Positions 1 through 10,150 of a DNA stretch of 64,000 nt are shown piece by piece. The notes beneath the pieces were generated by a model. The model saw only the letters and a list, made by a program, of their open reading frames with translations, was not told the DNA's origin and ran no database searches. Both the position numbers and the translations under genes were made by a program. The DNA is from Arachis hypogaea (Eukaryota > Streptophyta > Magnoliopsida > Fabales > Fabaceae): assembly GCF_003086295.3 (NCBI RefSeq), contig NC_092051.1, positions 74,525,772 to 74,589,771 on the forward strand, read 5' to 3'. Positions within the stretch are counted from its first letter, which is position 1; each line of letters begins with the position of its first letter.

Positions 1-700
1 TCTCTTAGATCTCCTAACCAGAATCTTCGTGGCGTAAGCTAGAATGATGGCGGCATTCAAGAGAATCCGGAAGGTCTAAACCTTGTCTGTGGTATTCCGA
101 GTAGGATTCAATGATTGAATGACTGTGACGAGCTTCAAACTCGCGAGTGCTGGGCGTTAGTGACAGACGCAAAAGGAGGGTGAATCCTATTCCAGCATGA
201 TCGGGAACCGACAGATGAATAGCCGTGCCGTGACAGGGTGCGTGAGCATATTATTCACTGAGAGGAGGGGATGTAGCCACTAACAACGGTGATGCCTTTG
301 CATAAAGCCAGCCATGGAAAGGAGTAAGACTGATTGGATGAAGATAGCAGGAAAGCAGAGGTTCAGAGGAACGAAAAGCATCTCCATTCGCTTATCTGAA
401 ATTCCTACCAATGATTTACATAAGTATCTCTATCCCTATTTTACTATATAATATTCGAAAACACCATTATCACTTTATATCTGCCTGACTGAGATTTACA
501 AGATGACCATAGCTTGCTTCATACCAACAATCTCCATGGGATTCGACCCTTACTCACGTAAGGTATTACTTCGACGACCCAGTGCACTTGCTGGTTAGTT
601 GTATCGAAGTTGTGACAATTATGAATTAAGATAAAAGCACCAAGATTTGGAGCCATTACCAGGGATTGTTCGAGCCTGGACATCACAATTTCGTGCACCA
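1..700 (+). repeat. FE 5' LTR, 3' portion
   Basis: Direct repeat of 8276-8975. The LTR ends in ...GTGCACCA at 700, six bases before the tRNA-Asp-type primer site. The missing left part (U3 with TATA box) is outside the window. Contains no credible ORF; the small ORFs here recur in the other LTR copy and only reflect shared sequence. Confidence 0.9.
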
Positions 701-706
701 AGTTTT

Positions 707-724
707 TGGCGCCGTTGCCGGGGA
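707..724 (+). promoter_or_regulatory. FE primer-binding site (tRNA-Asp type)
   Basis: TGGCGCCGTTGCCGGGGA is complementary to the 3' end of plant tRNA-Asp, the primer known for Athila-like elements. It lies six bases after the LTR end. Identical sites follow the 5' LTRs of B, C and E. Confidence 0.88.
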
Positions 725-791
725 CTTAATTGTTCCTGTTTGGCGCCAAGAATCGTTTGAGATCCCAATCCCGGCAACAACACCAAGTTTT

Positions 792-809
792 TGGCGCCGT
801 TGCCGGGGA
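792..809 (+). promoter_or_regulatory. Second, duplicated primer-binding site of FE
   Basis: The same 18 bases recur 85 bp downstream, again preceded by the LTR-end-like CACCAAGTTTT. The stretch between contains a third partial trace (TTTGGCGCCAAGAATCG). This looks like a local tandem duplication of the LTR/primer-site junction. Only the first copy abuts a full LTR, so it is the normal site. Confidence 0.75.
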
Positions 810-2807
810 TTGTTTGAGTTTGGACAACTGACGGTTCATCTTGTTGCTCAGATTAGGTAATTTTCTTTTTATTTTATTTTCAAAAATTTTTCAAAAAAAA
901 AAAAAAATTTCTAAAATTTTCTCATCTGTTTTCGAAAAAAATAAAAATGTTTTCAAAAATAAATTATTCTATGGCTTCAAAATTTTAAGAATGAATTCTA
1001 GTGTTTCATGAAATATGTTGAATCATATCTGGCTGTAAAGCCATACCCAAACTACTTTGGGATTGGTATTCAACTAATCACTCCAGCCCATGTAATTATA
1101 TGTTGCAGCCTGGCTGGCTGTAAAGCCATGTCTAAATTCATTTGGACTGAGGCAGCAATTTGTTATCAAGAGCAAGCTAGTTGGAGTTAATCCACCTGCT
1201 ACTGTTTCTGATCACCTGTTGAAGCTTGGCTGGCCATTGGCCATGTCTAGTGTTTTGGACTGGAGCTTTCTTTGAAAGCTTGGCTGGCTAGTGAGCCATG
1301 TCTAATTCCTGGACTGAAGCTTTAGACTAACATGGCAAGATTCCTGGAATTCATATTAAAAATTTTGGAATCCTTATTTTTTCTTTTTTTTCACATAATT
1401 TTCAAAAAATATAAATAAAAATCCAAAAAAATTAGAAAATCATAAAAATCAAAAATATTTTTGTGTTTCTTGTTTGAGTCTTGAGTCATATCATAAGTTT
1501 GGTGTCACTTGCATGTGCATCTTGCATTTTTCGAAAATTTCATGCATTCATAGTGTTCTTCATGATCTTCAAGTTGTTCTTGGTAAGTCTTCTTGTTTGA
1601 TCTTGATGATTTTTTGTTTTGTGTCTTTTCATGTTTATCATATGCATTCTTGAATTCTTAGTGCGTAAGCATCAAAGAATTCTAAGCTTGGTGTCTTGCA
1701 TGTTTTCTTTGCATTAAAAATTTTTCAAAAATATGTTCTTGATGTTCATCATGACATTCAAAGTGTTCTTGGTGTTCATCTTGACATTCATATCATTCAT
1801 GCATGCATTCATTATTTTGATCTAAAAATTTCATGCATTGCATAATTTTCATGTTTTTCATAAAAATTTCAAAAATCAAAAAAATATCTTTCCCTTTTTC
1901 TCTCATCAAATTCGAAAATTTGGATTGATTTTTTCAAAATTTTTAAAATCAAGTTGTTTCTTATGAATCAAATCAAATTTTCAATTTGAAAATCTAATCT
2001 TTTTCAAAATCTTTTTCAAAAATCAAATCTTTTTCAAAATTCTTAGTTATTTTCGAAAATTCCAAAAATATTTTTCGAAAATCTTTTTCTTATTTCTATA
2101 CCAAATTTTCGAAAATAACATAATCAATTAATGTTTTGATTCAAAAATTTGAAGTTTGTTACTTGCTTGTTAAGAAAGATTCAAACTTTAAGTTCTAGAA
2201 TCATATCTTGTGATTTCTTGTGAATCAAGTCATTAATTGTGATTTTAAAAAAATCAAATCTTTTTCAAAACTAATTTCTATCATATCTTTTCAAAAATAT
2301 CTTCTCATCTTATCTTTTTCAAAAATATCTTTTCAAAATATCTTTTCTAACTTCCTAACTTCTTATCTTTTCAAAAATTGTTTCAACTAACTAACTAACT
2401 CTTTGTTTGTTTCTTAACTTTTTCAAAACTACCTAACTAACTCTCTCTCTCTCATTTTCGAAAATATCTTTCCCCTTTTTCAAAATTTCTTTTTTATTAA
2501 CTAATTATTCTTATTTTTAAATTTTAAAAAAAAATTTTCGAAAATTTCTAACATTTTTCAAAAATCATTTTTCAAAAATCACTAACTCTTTTTCAAAATA
2601 ATTTTCGAAAATTATACCTCCCCCATCCTATTCTATTTATTCATTCATATCCTAACATCTCATCTCACATCTTTGTCTCCCCCTTTTCTTCCTTTATATT
2701 ACATTCTTTGTCTCCCCCTTTTCTTCCACTCACAAAGGGATCCCTATACTGTGGTATAAAGGATCTCTATTATTATTATTATTATTCTGTGCCTTCTTCT
2801 TTGTCAT
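810..2807 (+). other. FE 5' leader, AT-rich, no gene
   Basis: Two kilobases without a credible ORF. Bases about 1020-1330 hold four degenerate copies of a GGCTGGCT...AGCCATG stem-loop unit. From about 1370 to 2640 the sequence is extremely AT-rich with many TTTTCGAAAA-type palindromes and CAAAAATC runs. A (TTA)n microsatellite lies at 2770-2785, just before the gag ATG. A leader of this kind would carry RNA packaging and dimerisation signals; that role is inferred. Confidence 0.6.
1020..1330 (+). repeat. Four degenerate stem-loop repeats in FE leader
   Basis: Copies near 1028, 1109, 1228 and 1279 share the frame TGGCTGGCT-(loop)-AGCCATGTCTAA, three of them followed by GGACTGAAGC-like sequence. 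GGCT/AGCC arms of each copy can pair. Spacing is irregular (50-120 bp). Confidence 0.6.
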
Positions 2808-5015
2808 ATGAGCAGGAGCAAGGATAAGAACATTCTTGTGGAAGCAGATCCAGAACCTGAAAGGACTCTGAAGAGAAAATTAAGAGAAGCTAAAATACAA
2901 CAATCCAGAGATAACCTTTCAGAAATTTTCGAACAGGCAGAGGAGATGGCAGCCGAAAATAATGATAATGTAAGGAAGATGCTTGGTGACTTTACTGCAC
3001 CTAATTCCAATTTACATGGAAGAAGCATCTCCATTCTTGCCATTGGAGCAAACAACTTTGAGCTGAAACCTCAATTAGTTTCTCTAATGCAGCAGAACTG
3101 CAAGTTTCATGGACTTCCATCTGAAGATCCTTTTCAGTTCTTAACTGAATTCTTGCAGATATGTGATACTGTTAAGACTAATGGAGTAGATCCTGAAGTC
3201 TACAGGCTCATGCTTTTCCCTTTTGCTGTAAGAGACAGAGCTAGATTATGGTTGGATTCTCAACCCAAAGACAGCCTGAACTCCTGGGATAAGCTGGTCA
3301 CGGCTTTCTTAGCCAAGTACTTTCCTCCTCAAAAGCTGAGCAAGCTTAGAGCTGATGTTCAAACCTTCAGACAGAAAGAAGGTGAATCTCTCTATGAAGC
3401 TTGGGAAAGATACAAACAGTTGACCAAAAAGTGTCCTTCTGACATGCTTTCAGAATGGACCATCCTGGATATATTCTATGATGGTTTATCTGAGCTATCA
3501 AAGATGTCACTGGACACTTCTGCAGGTGGATCCATTCACCTAAAGAAAACGCCTGCAGAAGCTCAAGAACTCATTGGCATGGTTGCTAATAACCAGTTCA
3601 TGTACACTTCTGAAAGGAATCCTGTGAATAATGGGACGCCTATGAAGAAGGGAGTTCTTGAGGTTGATACTCTGAATGCCAAATTGGCTCAGAATAAAAT
3701 ATTGACTCAGCAAGTCAATATGATCTCTCAGAGTCTGCATGGAATGCAAGCTGCATCCAACAGTACTCAAGAGGCTTCTCCTGAAGAAGAAGCTTATGAT
3801 CCTGAGAACCCTGCAATAGCAGAGGTAAATTACTTAGGTGAACCTTATGGAAACACCTATAACTCAACATGGAGAAATCATCCAAATTTCTCATGGAAGG
3901 ATCAAAAGCCCCAACAAGGCTTTAACAATGGTGGAAGAAACAGGTTTAGCAATAGCAAGCCTTTTCCATCATCAACTCAGCAACAGACAGAGAACTCTGA
4001 ACAAAATGCTTCTAATTTAGCAAATCTAGTCTCTGATCTATCTAAGGCCACTGTAAGTTTCATGAATGAAACAAGGTCTTCCATTAGAAATTTGGAAGCA
4101 CAAGTGGGCCAGCTGAGTAAAAGGATCACTGAAATCCCTCCTAGTACTCTCCCAAGCAATACAGAAGAGAACCCAAAAGGAGAGTGCAAGGCCATTGACA
4201 TAAGCGCCATGGCCGAACCTCTGAGGAGAGGAGAGGACGTGAATCCCAAGGAGGAAGACCTCCTGGGACGTCCAGTGATCAATAAGGAGCTTCCCTCTGG
4301 GGAACCAAAGGACTCTGAGGCTCATCTAGAGACCATAGAGCTTCCATTGAACCTCCTTATGCCCTTCATGAGCTCTGATGAGTATTCCACTTCTGAAGAG
4401 AATGAGGATGTTACTGAAGAGCAAACTGCCAAGTTTCTTGGTGCAATCATGAAGCTGAATGCCAAATTGTTTGGCATTGATGCTTGGGAAGTTGAACCTC
4501 CCTTGTTCATCAATGAACTAAGTGATCTGGATCAACTGACATTGCCTCAGAAGAGACAGGATCCTGGAAAGTTCATAATACCCTGTACCATAGGCACCAT
4601 GCTCTTTAAGGCTCTGTGTGACCATGGTTCAGGAATAAACCTCATGCCCCTCTCTGTAATAGAGAAACGGGGAATCTATGGGGTGCAAGCTGCTAAAATC
4701 TCACTAGAGATGGCAGACAGCTCAAGAAGACAGGCTTATGGACAAGTAGAAGATGTATTAGTAAAGGTTGAGGGCCTTTACATACCTACTGATTTCATAG
4801 TCCTGGATACTGGAAAGGAAGAGGATGAATCCATCATCCTAGGAAGACCTTTCCTGGCCACAGCAAGAGCTGTGATTGATGTTGACAGAGGTGAAATAGT
4901 CCTTCAATGGAATGAGAACTCCCTTGTATTCAAAACTCAAGGATCTCCCTCTGCAACCATGGAGAGGAAGCAAAAAAAGCTTCTCTCAAAGCATAGTCAA
5001 CCAGAGCCCCCATAG
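2808..5015 (+). CDS. gag-pro: gag-protease polyprotein of FE (735 aa, intact)
   Basis: One open frame with no internal stop. Residues about 80-290 are a plant Ty3/gypsy gag (Retrotrans_gag) domain: ANNFELKPQL, a conserved DPFQFLTEFLQICDTVK helix, LMLFPFAVRDRARLWL, KYFPPQKLSKLR and YEAWERYKQL blocks. There is no CCHC zinc knuckle, usual for this lineage. A low-complexity Asn/Gln/Ser-rich middle follows, then a retropepsin-like domain at about 595-715 with CDHGSGINLMPLS at the active site (Athila relatives usually show DLGAS, so the residues after Asp are altered) and the flap-distal LGRPFLATARAVID block. The ATG follows a short TTA repeat. The protein would form the particle core and mature itself; reverse transcriptase and integrase must come from another element. 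The frame stops directly before the AAGTTTGGTGTT repeats, where relatives continue into pol. Confidence 0.9.
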   Translation: MSRSKDKNILVEADPEPERTLKRKLREAKIQQSRDNLSEIFEQAEEMAAENNDNVRKMLGDFTAPNSNLHGRSISILAIGANNFELKPQLVSLMQQNCKFHGLPSEDPFQFLTEFLQICDTVKTNGVDPEVYRLMLFPFAVRDRARLWLDSQPKDSLNSWDKLVTAFLAKYFPPQKLSKLRADVQTFRQKEGESLYEAWERYKQLTKKCPSDMLSEWTILDIFYDGLSELSKMSLDTSAGGSIHLKKTPAEAQELIGMVANNQFMYTSERNPVNNGTPMKKGVLEVDTLNAKLAQNKILTQQVNMISQSLHGMQAASNSTQEASPEEEAYDPENPAIAEVNYLGEPYGNTYNSTWRNHPNFSWKDQKPQQGFNNGGRNRFSNSKPFPSSTQQQTENSEQNASNLANLVSDLSKATVSFMNETRSSIRNLEAQVGQLSKRITEIPPSTLPSNTEENPKGECKAIDISAMAEPLRRGEDVNPKEEDLLGRPVINKELPSGEPKDSEAHLETIELPLNLLMPFMSSDEYSTSEENEDVTEEQTAKFLGAIMKLNAKLFGIDAWEVEPPLFINELSDLDQLTLPQKRQDPGKFIIPCTIGTMLFKALCDHGSGINLMPLSVIEKRGIYGVQAAKISLEMADSSRRQAYGQVEDVLVKVEGLYIPTDFIVLDTGKEEDESIILGRPFLATARAVIDVDRGEIVLQWNENSLVFKTQGSPSATMERKQKKLLSKHSQPEPP

Positions 5016-5016
5016 T

Positions 5017-5118
5017 CAAACTCTAAGTTTGGTGTTGGGAGGCCACAACCAAACTCTCAATTTGGTGTTGAACTCCCATATCCAAACTCTAACTTTGGTG
5101 TTGGAGAGTCTCAACAAA
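5017..5118 (+). repeat. Three tandem copies of a CTAAGTTTGGTGTT unit
   Basis: Starting right after the gag-protease stop, a unit of about 36-45 bp (CCAAACTCTAAGTTTGGTGTTG...) is repeated three times with drift. The AAACT...AGTTT arms are inverted. The core AAGTTTGGTGTT is also the last motif before the 3' LTR (7288-7299). Confidence 0.7.
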
Positions 5119-5154
5119 GCTCTGCACATCTGTGAGGCTCCATGAGAGCCCACT

Positions 5155-5200
5155 GTCAAGCTATTGACATTAAAGAAGCGCTTGTTGGGAGGCAACCCAA
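5155..5200 (+). ncRNA. Conserved double hairpin after gag (FE copy)
   Basis: Hairpin 1 is GTCAAGCTATTGAC (5155-5168). Hairpin 2 is TTGGGAGGCAACCCAA (5185-5200), with the palindrome-like AAGCGCTT between. The same arrangement occurs in A, B, C, D, E and F, each time just after the last codon of gag or pol. It is an RNA structure candidate in the element transcript, not an independent gene. Confidence 0.65.
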
Positions 5201-5338
5201 TGTTTATCTAATTCTTATTTTTATTGTTTTTCATGTTTTCTTAGGTTCATGATCATGTGGAGTCACAAAATAAATATAAAAATTGAAAACGGAATCAAAA
5301 ACAGCAGAAGAAAAATCACACCCTGGAGGAGCATTTGT

Positions 5339-5513
5339 CTGGCGTTCAAACGCCAGAACAGAGCATAGTTCTGGCGCTGAACGCCCAGAATGGGAGCATC
5401 CTGGCACTGAACGCCCAGAACAAGCATGGTTCTGGCGTTCAACGCCAGAAATGGCAGCAAAGGGGCGTTGAACGCCCAAAAGGGGCACCAACCTGGCGCT
5501 GAACGCCCAGAGT
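5339..5513 (+). repeat. Internal palindrome array of FE (GGCGTT...AACGCC)
   Basis: Six imperfect units of the type CTGGCGTTCAACGCCAGAA or CTGGCGCTGAACGCCCAGA, about 25-35 bp apart. Each is nearly self-complementary. The same palindrome type occurs in the LTR of this element (7676-7793). Confidence 0.85.
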
Positions 5514-5791
5514 TATGTGCAAGGGCATTTTACATGCCTAAATTGGTGCAGGGATGTAAATGCCTTGACACCTCAGGATCTGTGGATCCCACAGGATCCC
5601 CACCTACCTCATCATCTCTCTTTCCATTCATGATCATCCCTTCTTTTTTTTTTCCATTTACCACTCACATCCATACACCCACTACCTTCAAAAATTCAAC
5701 ATCTCTCTCCCACCCAATCCCACCCATATGGCTGAATACACACTCCCATCCATCTCCTCCATATCTTCTTATTCTTCTATTCTTTCTTCTT

Positions 5792-5829
5792 TTGCTCGAG
5801 GGCGAGCAACATTCTAAGTTTGGTGTGGT
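5792..5829 (+). promoter_or_regulatory. Internal copy of the 3'-end hairpin plus AAGTTTGGTGTG
   Basis: TTGCTCGAGGGCGAGCAA (5792-5809) forms a 7-bp stem with purine loop AGGG and is followed by CTAAGTTTGGTGTGG. It matches the hairpin before the 3' LTR (7263-7282) in plan but has C-G where that has T-A. It lies 37 bp upstream of the ATG of the envelope-position remnant. Confidence 0.65.
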
Positions 5830-5865
5830 AAAAGCATAGCTTTTTTGTTTTTTCCATAACCATTG

Positions 5866-6148
5866 ATGGCACCTAAGGCCAGAGAAACCTCTAGAAAGAG
5901 GAAAGGGAAGACAAAAGCTTCCATCAAGGGTCTATAGCTCAGTGGAAGAACATGTGACTGCAAATCAAGAGATCCCTGAGATACCTCAGGGGATACATTT
6001 TCTTCCACACAATTATTGGAAGCAACTAAGGGTGGAACATCAAGAGCACTCCATCATCCTTCATGAAATCAGAGAAGATCTAAAAAGCAATGAAGGAGGA
6101 GCAACAAAGACAAGGAAGAGACATAGAAGAGCCCAAGAACATCATTGA
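5866..6148 (+). pseudogene. Remnant of envelope-position ORF in FE
   Basis: An ATG at 5866 begins a 23-residue basic peptide (MAPKARETSRKRKGKTKAS...) stopped by TAG at 5935. An open stretch then runs to 6148 and looks like the polar, coiled-coil C-terminus of the same ORF in F (61163-61462). The central domain seen in E, F and B is missing, so this is an internal-deletion derivative. The basic start resembles a nuclear localisation signal and is conserved in all elements here. Confidence 0.6.
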
Positions 6149-7262
6149 AATGCCATCATCACTAAGGTGGATTCATTCCTTGTTCTTGCTTTCTCTGTTT
6201 TTTGTTTTCTGTATTATGTGCTTATCTATGTTTGTGCCTTCATTACATGATCATTAGTAGTTAGTAACTTTGTCTTAAAGATATGAATGTCCTATGAATC
6301 CATCACCTCTCTTAAATGAAAAATGTTTTAATTCAAAAGAACAAGAAGTACATGAGTTTCGAATTTATCCTTGAACTTAGTTTAATTATATTGATGTGGT
6401 GACAATGCTTCTTGTTTTCTGAACGTATGCTTGAACAGTGCATATGTCTTTTGAAGTTGTTGTTTAAGAATGTTAAATATGTTGGCTCTTGAAAGAATAA
6501 AGACTAGGAGACATGTTATTTGATAATCTGAAAAATCATAAAAATGATTCTTGAAGCAAGAAAAAGCAGCAAAGAACAAAGCTTGCAGAAAAAAAAAGAA
6601 AAAAAAAAAAGTAGGCGAAAAAAAAAATATAGAAAAAAAAAGAAAAAGAAAAAGCAAGCAGAAAAAGCCAATAACCCTTAAAACCAAAAGGCAAGGGCAA
6701 ATAAAAAGGATCCCAAGGCTTTGAGCATCAGTGGATAGGAGGGCCTAAAGGAATAAAATCCTGGTCTAAGCGGCTAAACCAAGTTGTCCCTAACCATGTG
6801 CTTGTGGCGTGTAGGTGTCAAGTGAAAACTTGAGACTGAGCGGTTAAAGTCAAGGTCCAAAGCAAAAAAAAAAAAGAGTGTGCTTAAGAACCCTGGACAC
6901 CTCTAATTGGGGACTTTAGCAAAGCTGAGTCACAATCTGAAAAGGTTCACCCAATTATGTGTCTGTGGCATTTATGTATCCGGTGATAATACTGGAAAAC
7001 AAAGTGCTTAGGGCCACGGCCAAGACTCATAAGGAAGCTGTGTTCAAGAATCATCATACTGAACTAGGAGAATCAATAACACTATCTGAACTATGAGTTC
7101 CTATAGATGCCAATCATTCTGAACCTCAATGAATAAAGTGAGATGCCAAAACTATTCAAGAGGCAAAAAGCTATAAGTCCCGCTCATATGATTGAAGCTA
7201 TGTTTCATTGATAGTTTGGAATTTATAGTATATTCTCTTCTTTTTATCCTCTTTTATTTTCA
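6149..7262 (+). other. FE 3' non-coding region
   Basis: No gene. An A/G-rich tract (6586-6670, runs of GAAAAAG) lies about 650 bp before the 3' LTR. The following block, with AACCATGTGCTTGTGGCGTG and GTGTCTGTGGCATTTATG, is closely repeated in F (61840-62330) and more distantly in D and E. Conservation without coding capacity suggests an RNA-level role. Confidence 0.6.
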
Positions 7263-7300
7263 GTTGCTTGGGGACAAGCAACAATTTAAGTTTGGTGTTG
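7263..7300 (+). promoter_or_regulatory. FE 3'-end hairpin and polypurine-type motif
   Basis: GTTGCTTGGGGACAAGCAAC (7263-7282) is a perfect 8-bp stem with loop GGGA, followed by AATTTAAGTTTGGTGTTG that abuts the LTR at 7301. This is where second-strand synthesis should be primed; the purine stretch is short and interrupted by T, as in other elements of this group. Confidence 0.7.
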
Positions 7301-7675
7301 TGATGAGCGGATAATTTATACGCTTTTTGGCATTGTTTTTAGTATGTTTTTAGTGGGATCTAGTTACTTTTAGGGATGTTTTCTTTAGTTTTTATCTTAA
7401 ATTCACATTTCTGGACTTTACTATGAGTTTGTGTGTTTTTCTGTGATTTCAGGTATTTTCTGGCTGAAATTGAGGGACTTGAGCAGAAATCAGATTCAGA
7501 GGTTGAAAAAGGACTGCTGATGCTGTTGGATTCTGACCTCCCTGCACTCAAAGTGGATTTTCTGGAGCTACAGAACTCGAAATGGCGCGCTTCCAATTGT
7601 GTTGGAAAGTAGACATCCAGGGCTTTCCAGCAATATATAATAGTCCATACTTTGGCCAAGAATTGATGACGTAAA

Positions 7676-7793
7676 CTGGCGTTCAACGCCAGCCTTCTGC
7701 CCAAATTTGGCGTCCAGCGCCAGAAAAGGATCCAAAACCAGAGTTGAACGCCCAAACTGGCACAGAAACTGGCGTTCAACTCCACAAATGGCC
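7676..7793 (+). repeat. Palindrome array in FE LTR U3
   Basis: About four units of the GGCGTTCAACGCC type, ending about 110 bp upstream of the TATA box at 7901. Several are half-sites. Same family as the internal array at 5339-5513. Confidence 0.8.
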
Positions 7794-7900
7794 TCTGCAC
7801 GTGCAACACTCAGGCTCAGCCCAAACACACACCAAGTGGGCCCCGGAAGTGGATTTATGCATCAATTACTTACTCATGTAAACCCTAGTAGCTAGTTTAT

Positions 7901-7910
7901 TATAAATAGG
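7901..7910 (+). promoter_or_regulatory. TATA box of FE LTR
   Basis: TATAAATAGG in the middle of the LTR, the same decamer as in the LTRs of D, E and J. Transcription would start some 30 bp downstream. Confidence 0.7.
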
Positions 7911-8975
7911 ACCTCTTACTAGTCTTTTTGAGCATCTTTGGTCTCAGTTTTATTGCATTGTTCATCTTAGGAGACTATTGATCTCGTTTAGGGGGCTGGC
8001 CATCTCGGCCATGCCTGGACCTTCACTTATGTATTTTTAACGGTAGAGTTTCTACACTCCATAGATTAAGGTGTGGAGCTCTGCTGTTCCTCAAAGATTA
8101 ATGCCAAGTACTACTATTTTCTATTCAATTCTTCTTATTTTGCTTCTAAGATATCCATTCGCACCCAAGAACGTGATGAAGGTGATGATTATGTGTGACG
8201 CTCATCATCCTTCTCCCTTATGAACGCGTGCCTGACAAACACTTCCGTTCTACATGAATTAAGCTAGAATGAATATCTCTTAGATCTCCTAACCAGAATC
8301 TTCGTGGCATAAGCTAGAATGATGGCGGCATTCAAGAGAATCCGGAAGGTCTAAACCTTGTCTGTGGTATTCCGAGTAGGATTCAATGATTGAATGACTG
8401 TGACGATCTTCAAACTCGCGAGTGCTGGGCGTTAGTGACAGACGCAAAAGGAGGGTGAATCCTATTCCAGCATGATCGGGAACCGACAGATGAATAGCCG
8501 TGCCGTGACAGGGTGCGTGAGCATATTATTCACTGAGAGGAGGGGATGTAGCCACTGACAACGGTGATGCCCTTGCATAAAGCCAGCCATGGAAAGGAGT
8601 AAGACTGATTGGATGAAGATAGCAGGAAAGCAGAGGTTCAGAGGAACGAAAAGCATCTCCATTCGCTTATCTGAAATTCCTACCAATGATTTACATAAGT
8701 ATCTCTATCCCTATTTTACTATATAATATTCGAAAACACCATTATCACTTTATATCTGCCTGACTGAGATTTACAAGGTGACCATAGCTTGCTTCATACC
8801 AACAATCTCCGTGGGATTCGACCCTTTCTCACGTAAGGTATTACTTGGACGACCCAGTGCACTTGCTGGTTAGTTGTATCGAAGTTGTGACAATTATGAA
8901 TTAAGATCAAAGCACCAAGCTTTGGAGCCATTACCAGGGATTGTTCGAGCCTGGACATCACAATTTCGTGCACCA

Positions 8976-9463
8976 TGATTCCCTTTCACATAGTTTATGG
9001 AAAAGTCTGTCATCTCCCAGTTGAAGTAGAGCACAAAGCCTTTTGGGCAGTAAAGGAGTGCAACATGGGATTTGAGGAAGCCGGAGCTAAAAGGAAGTTG
9101 TAACTGCAAGACTTGGAAAGCCTTCGCCTGGAAGCTTATGAGAACTCAAGACTGTACAAGGAAAAGATGAAGGCTGTAGATGATCAGCACATCAAGAGGA
9201 AAGAGTTCCAACCTGGGGACTTAGTCCTCATTTACAAATCCAGACTGAGGCTCATGCCAGGTAAGTTGAGATCAAGATGGGAAGGTCCGTACAGAGTAGA
9301 GAAGGCTAAGCCGTACGGAGTTTTTCACCTAAGTCACCCTTCAAGATCTGAACGCATCAAAGTTAATGGACATCGTTTGAAGCTATATCATGGTGAGAAG
9401 GTGAACAAAAACAAGGAGTTAGATATCTTCCTCTTGGAGGATCCACTCACAACAGAAGACTGA
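8976..9463 (+). pseudogene. pol: Integrase C-terminus of element A (fragment)
   Basis: Translation shows the end of a Ty3/gypsy integrase: the block FHIVYGKVCHLPVEVEHKAF that follows the catalytic core, then FQPGDLVLIY and the terminal SH3-like domain with GPYRVEKAKPYG and INVNGHRLK-like KVNGHRLKLYHG. One in-frame TAA lies at about 9101-9103; the rest is open to TGA at 9461-9463. The upstream part of the gene is separated by the FE insertion. The double hairpin follows 11 bp after the stop. Confidence 0.88.
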
Positions 9464-9474
9464 GCTAATGGAGC

Positions 9475-9524
9475 GTCCAACTTACGGACGTTAAAGCAAA
9501 GTGCTAGGTGGGAGACAACCCACC
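9475..9524 (+). ncRNA. Conserved double hairpin after pol (A copy)
   Basis: Hairpin 1 GTCCAACTTACGGAC (9475-9489); hairpin 2 GGTGGGAGACAACCCACC (9507-9524), six base pairs with an AGACAA loop. Compared with FE the first stem has C-G in place of A-T and the second has G-C in place of T-A, so pairing is kept while sequence changes. Confidence 0.7.
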
Positions 9525-9654
9525 ATGGTATGATCGTTCCTTTCCTTATTTTTAGTTTTCCTTTTCAATAACTCTTATCATTATTAGCACATTTAGTTTG
9601 CATCTGCATTTGCATATTTTTACTTTTATTTTTTCAAAAAAAAGGAGAGGGAGA

Positions 9655-10150
9655 GTGGCGATGCGACAGCGTCGCCGACGCATCCGCGTCGTAGGTGGCT
9701 TGGAAAGATTAAGAAATCGAACAGAAAGTCACGCGGGAGCGTGGCTGGAGGCGTGCCTTTGGCACAAATCACCCCACGCGTCCGCGTCACTCACACGGAC
9801 GCGTGACCTGGAAATCGACGTAAGAAAAGGTGCACAACCTAAAGTTGTGCTAGAGTGGTGCTGGACTGGTGCTAAACGCACAAGCCTTACTACGCGGACG
9901 CATGGCTCACGCGTTCGCATCATATCCCTATAATGGCCACTCACGCGATCACGTCGACCACGTGACCGCATCACCCTAGATTTTGGCAATAATAACTTTT
10001 GAACAGAGAGTTGTGCGAGCACGAGGCTGCCCTCGCGCCAATAGTATAAAACGCGTCACGCGTCCGCGTGACTGACGCGACCGCGTCGATTAATTTCAGC
10101 GCAAGTCGCGTGAACGCGTCCGTGTCCCCCACGCGTCCGCGTCGCTTTCG
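9655..10150 (+). repeat. GC-rich palindrome array of A (ACGCG...CGCGT)
   Basis: Many units of the type CACGCGTCCGCGTCAC, often paired as GACGCGTGACC. CpG density is far above the AT-rich surroundings. The long ORFs that cross it (9598-9933, 9729-10022 minus, 10068-10433) are products of the repeat. A TATAAAAC sits at 10045-10052 inside the array. Matching arrays are in the LTRs of A, B and C and internally in B and C. Confidence 0.8.

Larger units (their letters stand above)
1..8975 (+). mobile_element. FE: non-autonomous Athila-like LTR retrotransposon (Feral/FIDEL-like), left end outside window
   Basis: The element has a partial 5' LTR (1-700), primer site (707-724), leader, a gag-protease ORF (2808-5015), a remnant of the envelope-position ORF, a polypurine end and a complete 3' LTR (7301-8975). 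There is no reverse transcriptase, RNase H or integrase, so it is non-autonomous. Bases 1-700 align without gaps to 8276-8975 with about 10 substitutions (1.4%), so insertion was fairly recent. It interrupts the integrase C-terminal coding region of element A. The LTR start and the GGCGTT/AACGCC repeats resemble what I remember of the peanut FIDEL/Feral pair; that name is inference. Element F has the same LTR type and pol, so an F-like relative is the plausible enzyme donor. Confidence 0.88.
7301..8975 (+). repeat. FE 3' LTR (complete, 1675 bp)
   Basis: Starts TGATGAGCGG, ends GTGCACCA. Contains the palindrome array 7676-7793, TATA box TATAAATAGG at 7901-7910 and the region matching the 5' LTR. 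Flanked on the right by TGATT (8976-8980), the expected target duplication; the left partner is outside the window. Confidence 0.92.

Noticed and set aside
707..724. tRNA-Asp gene fragment
   Set aside because: Only the 18-base 3' end complement is present and it follows an LTR end in each case, so it is a primer-binding site.
3540..4513. Minus-strand ORFs inside the FE gag-protease gene
   Set aside because: Shadows of the intact plus-strand frame.
7360..7828. Minus-strand ORFs in the FE LTR
   Set aside because: They are shadows across LTR and palindromes; the F LTRs carry only fragments of the same frames.
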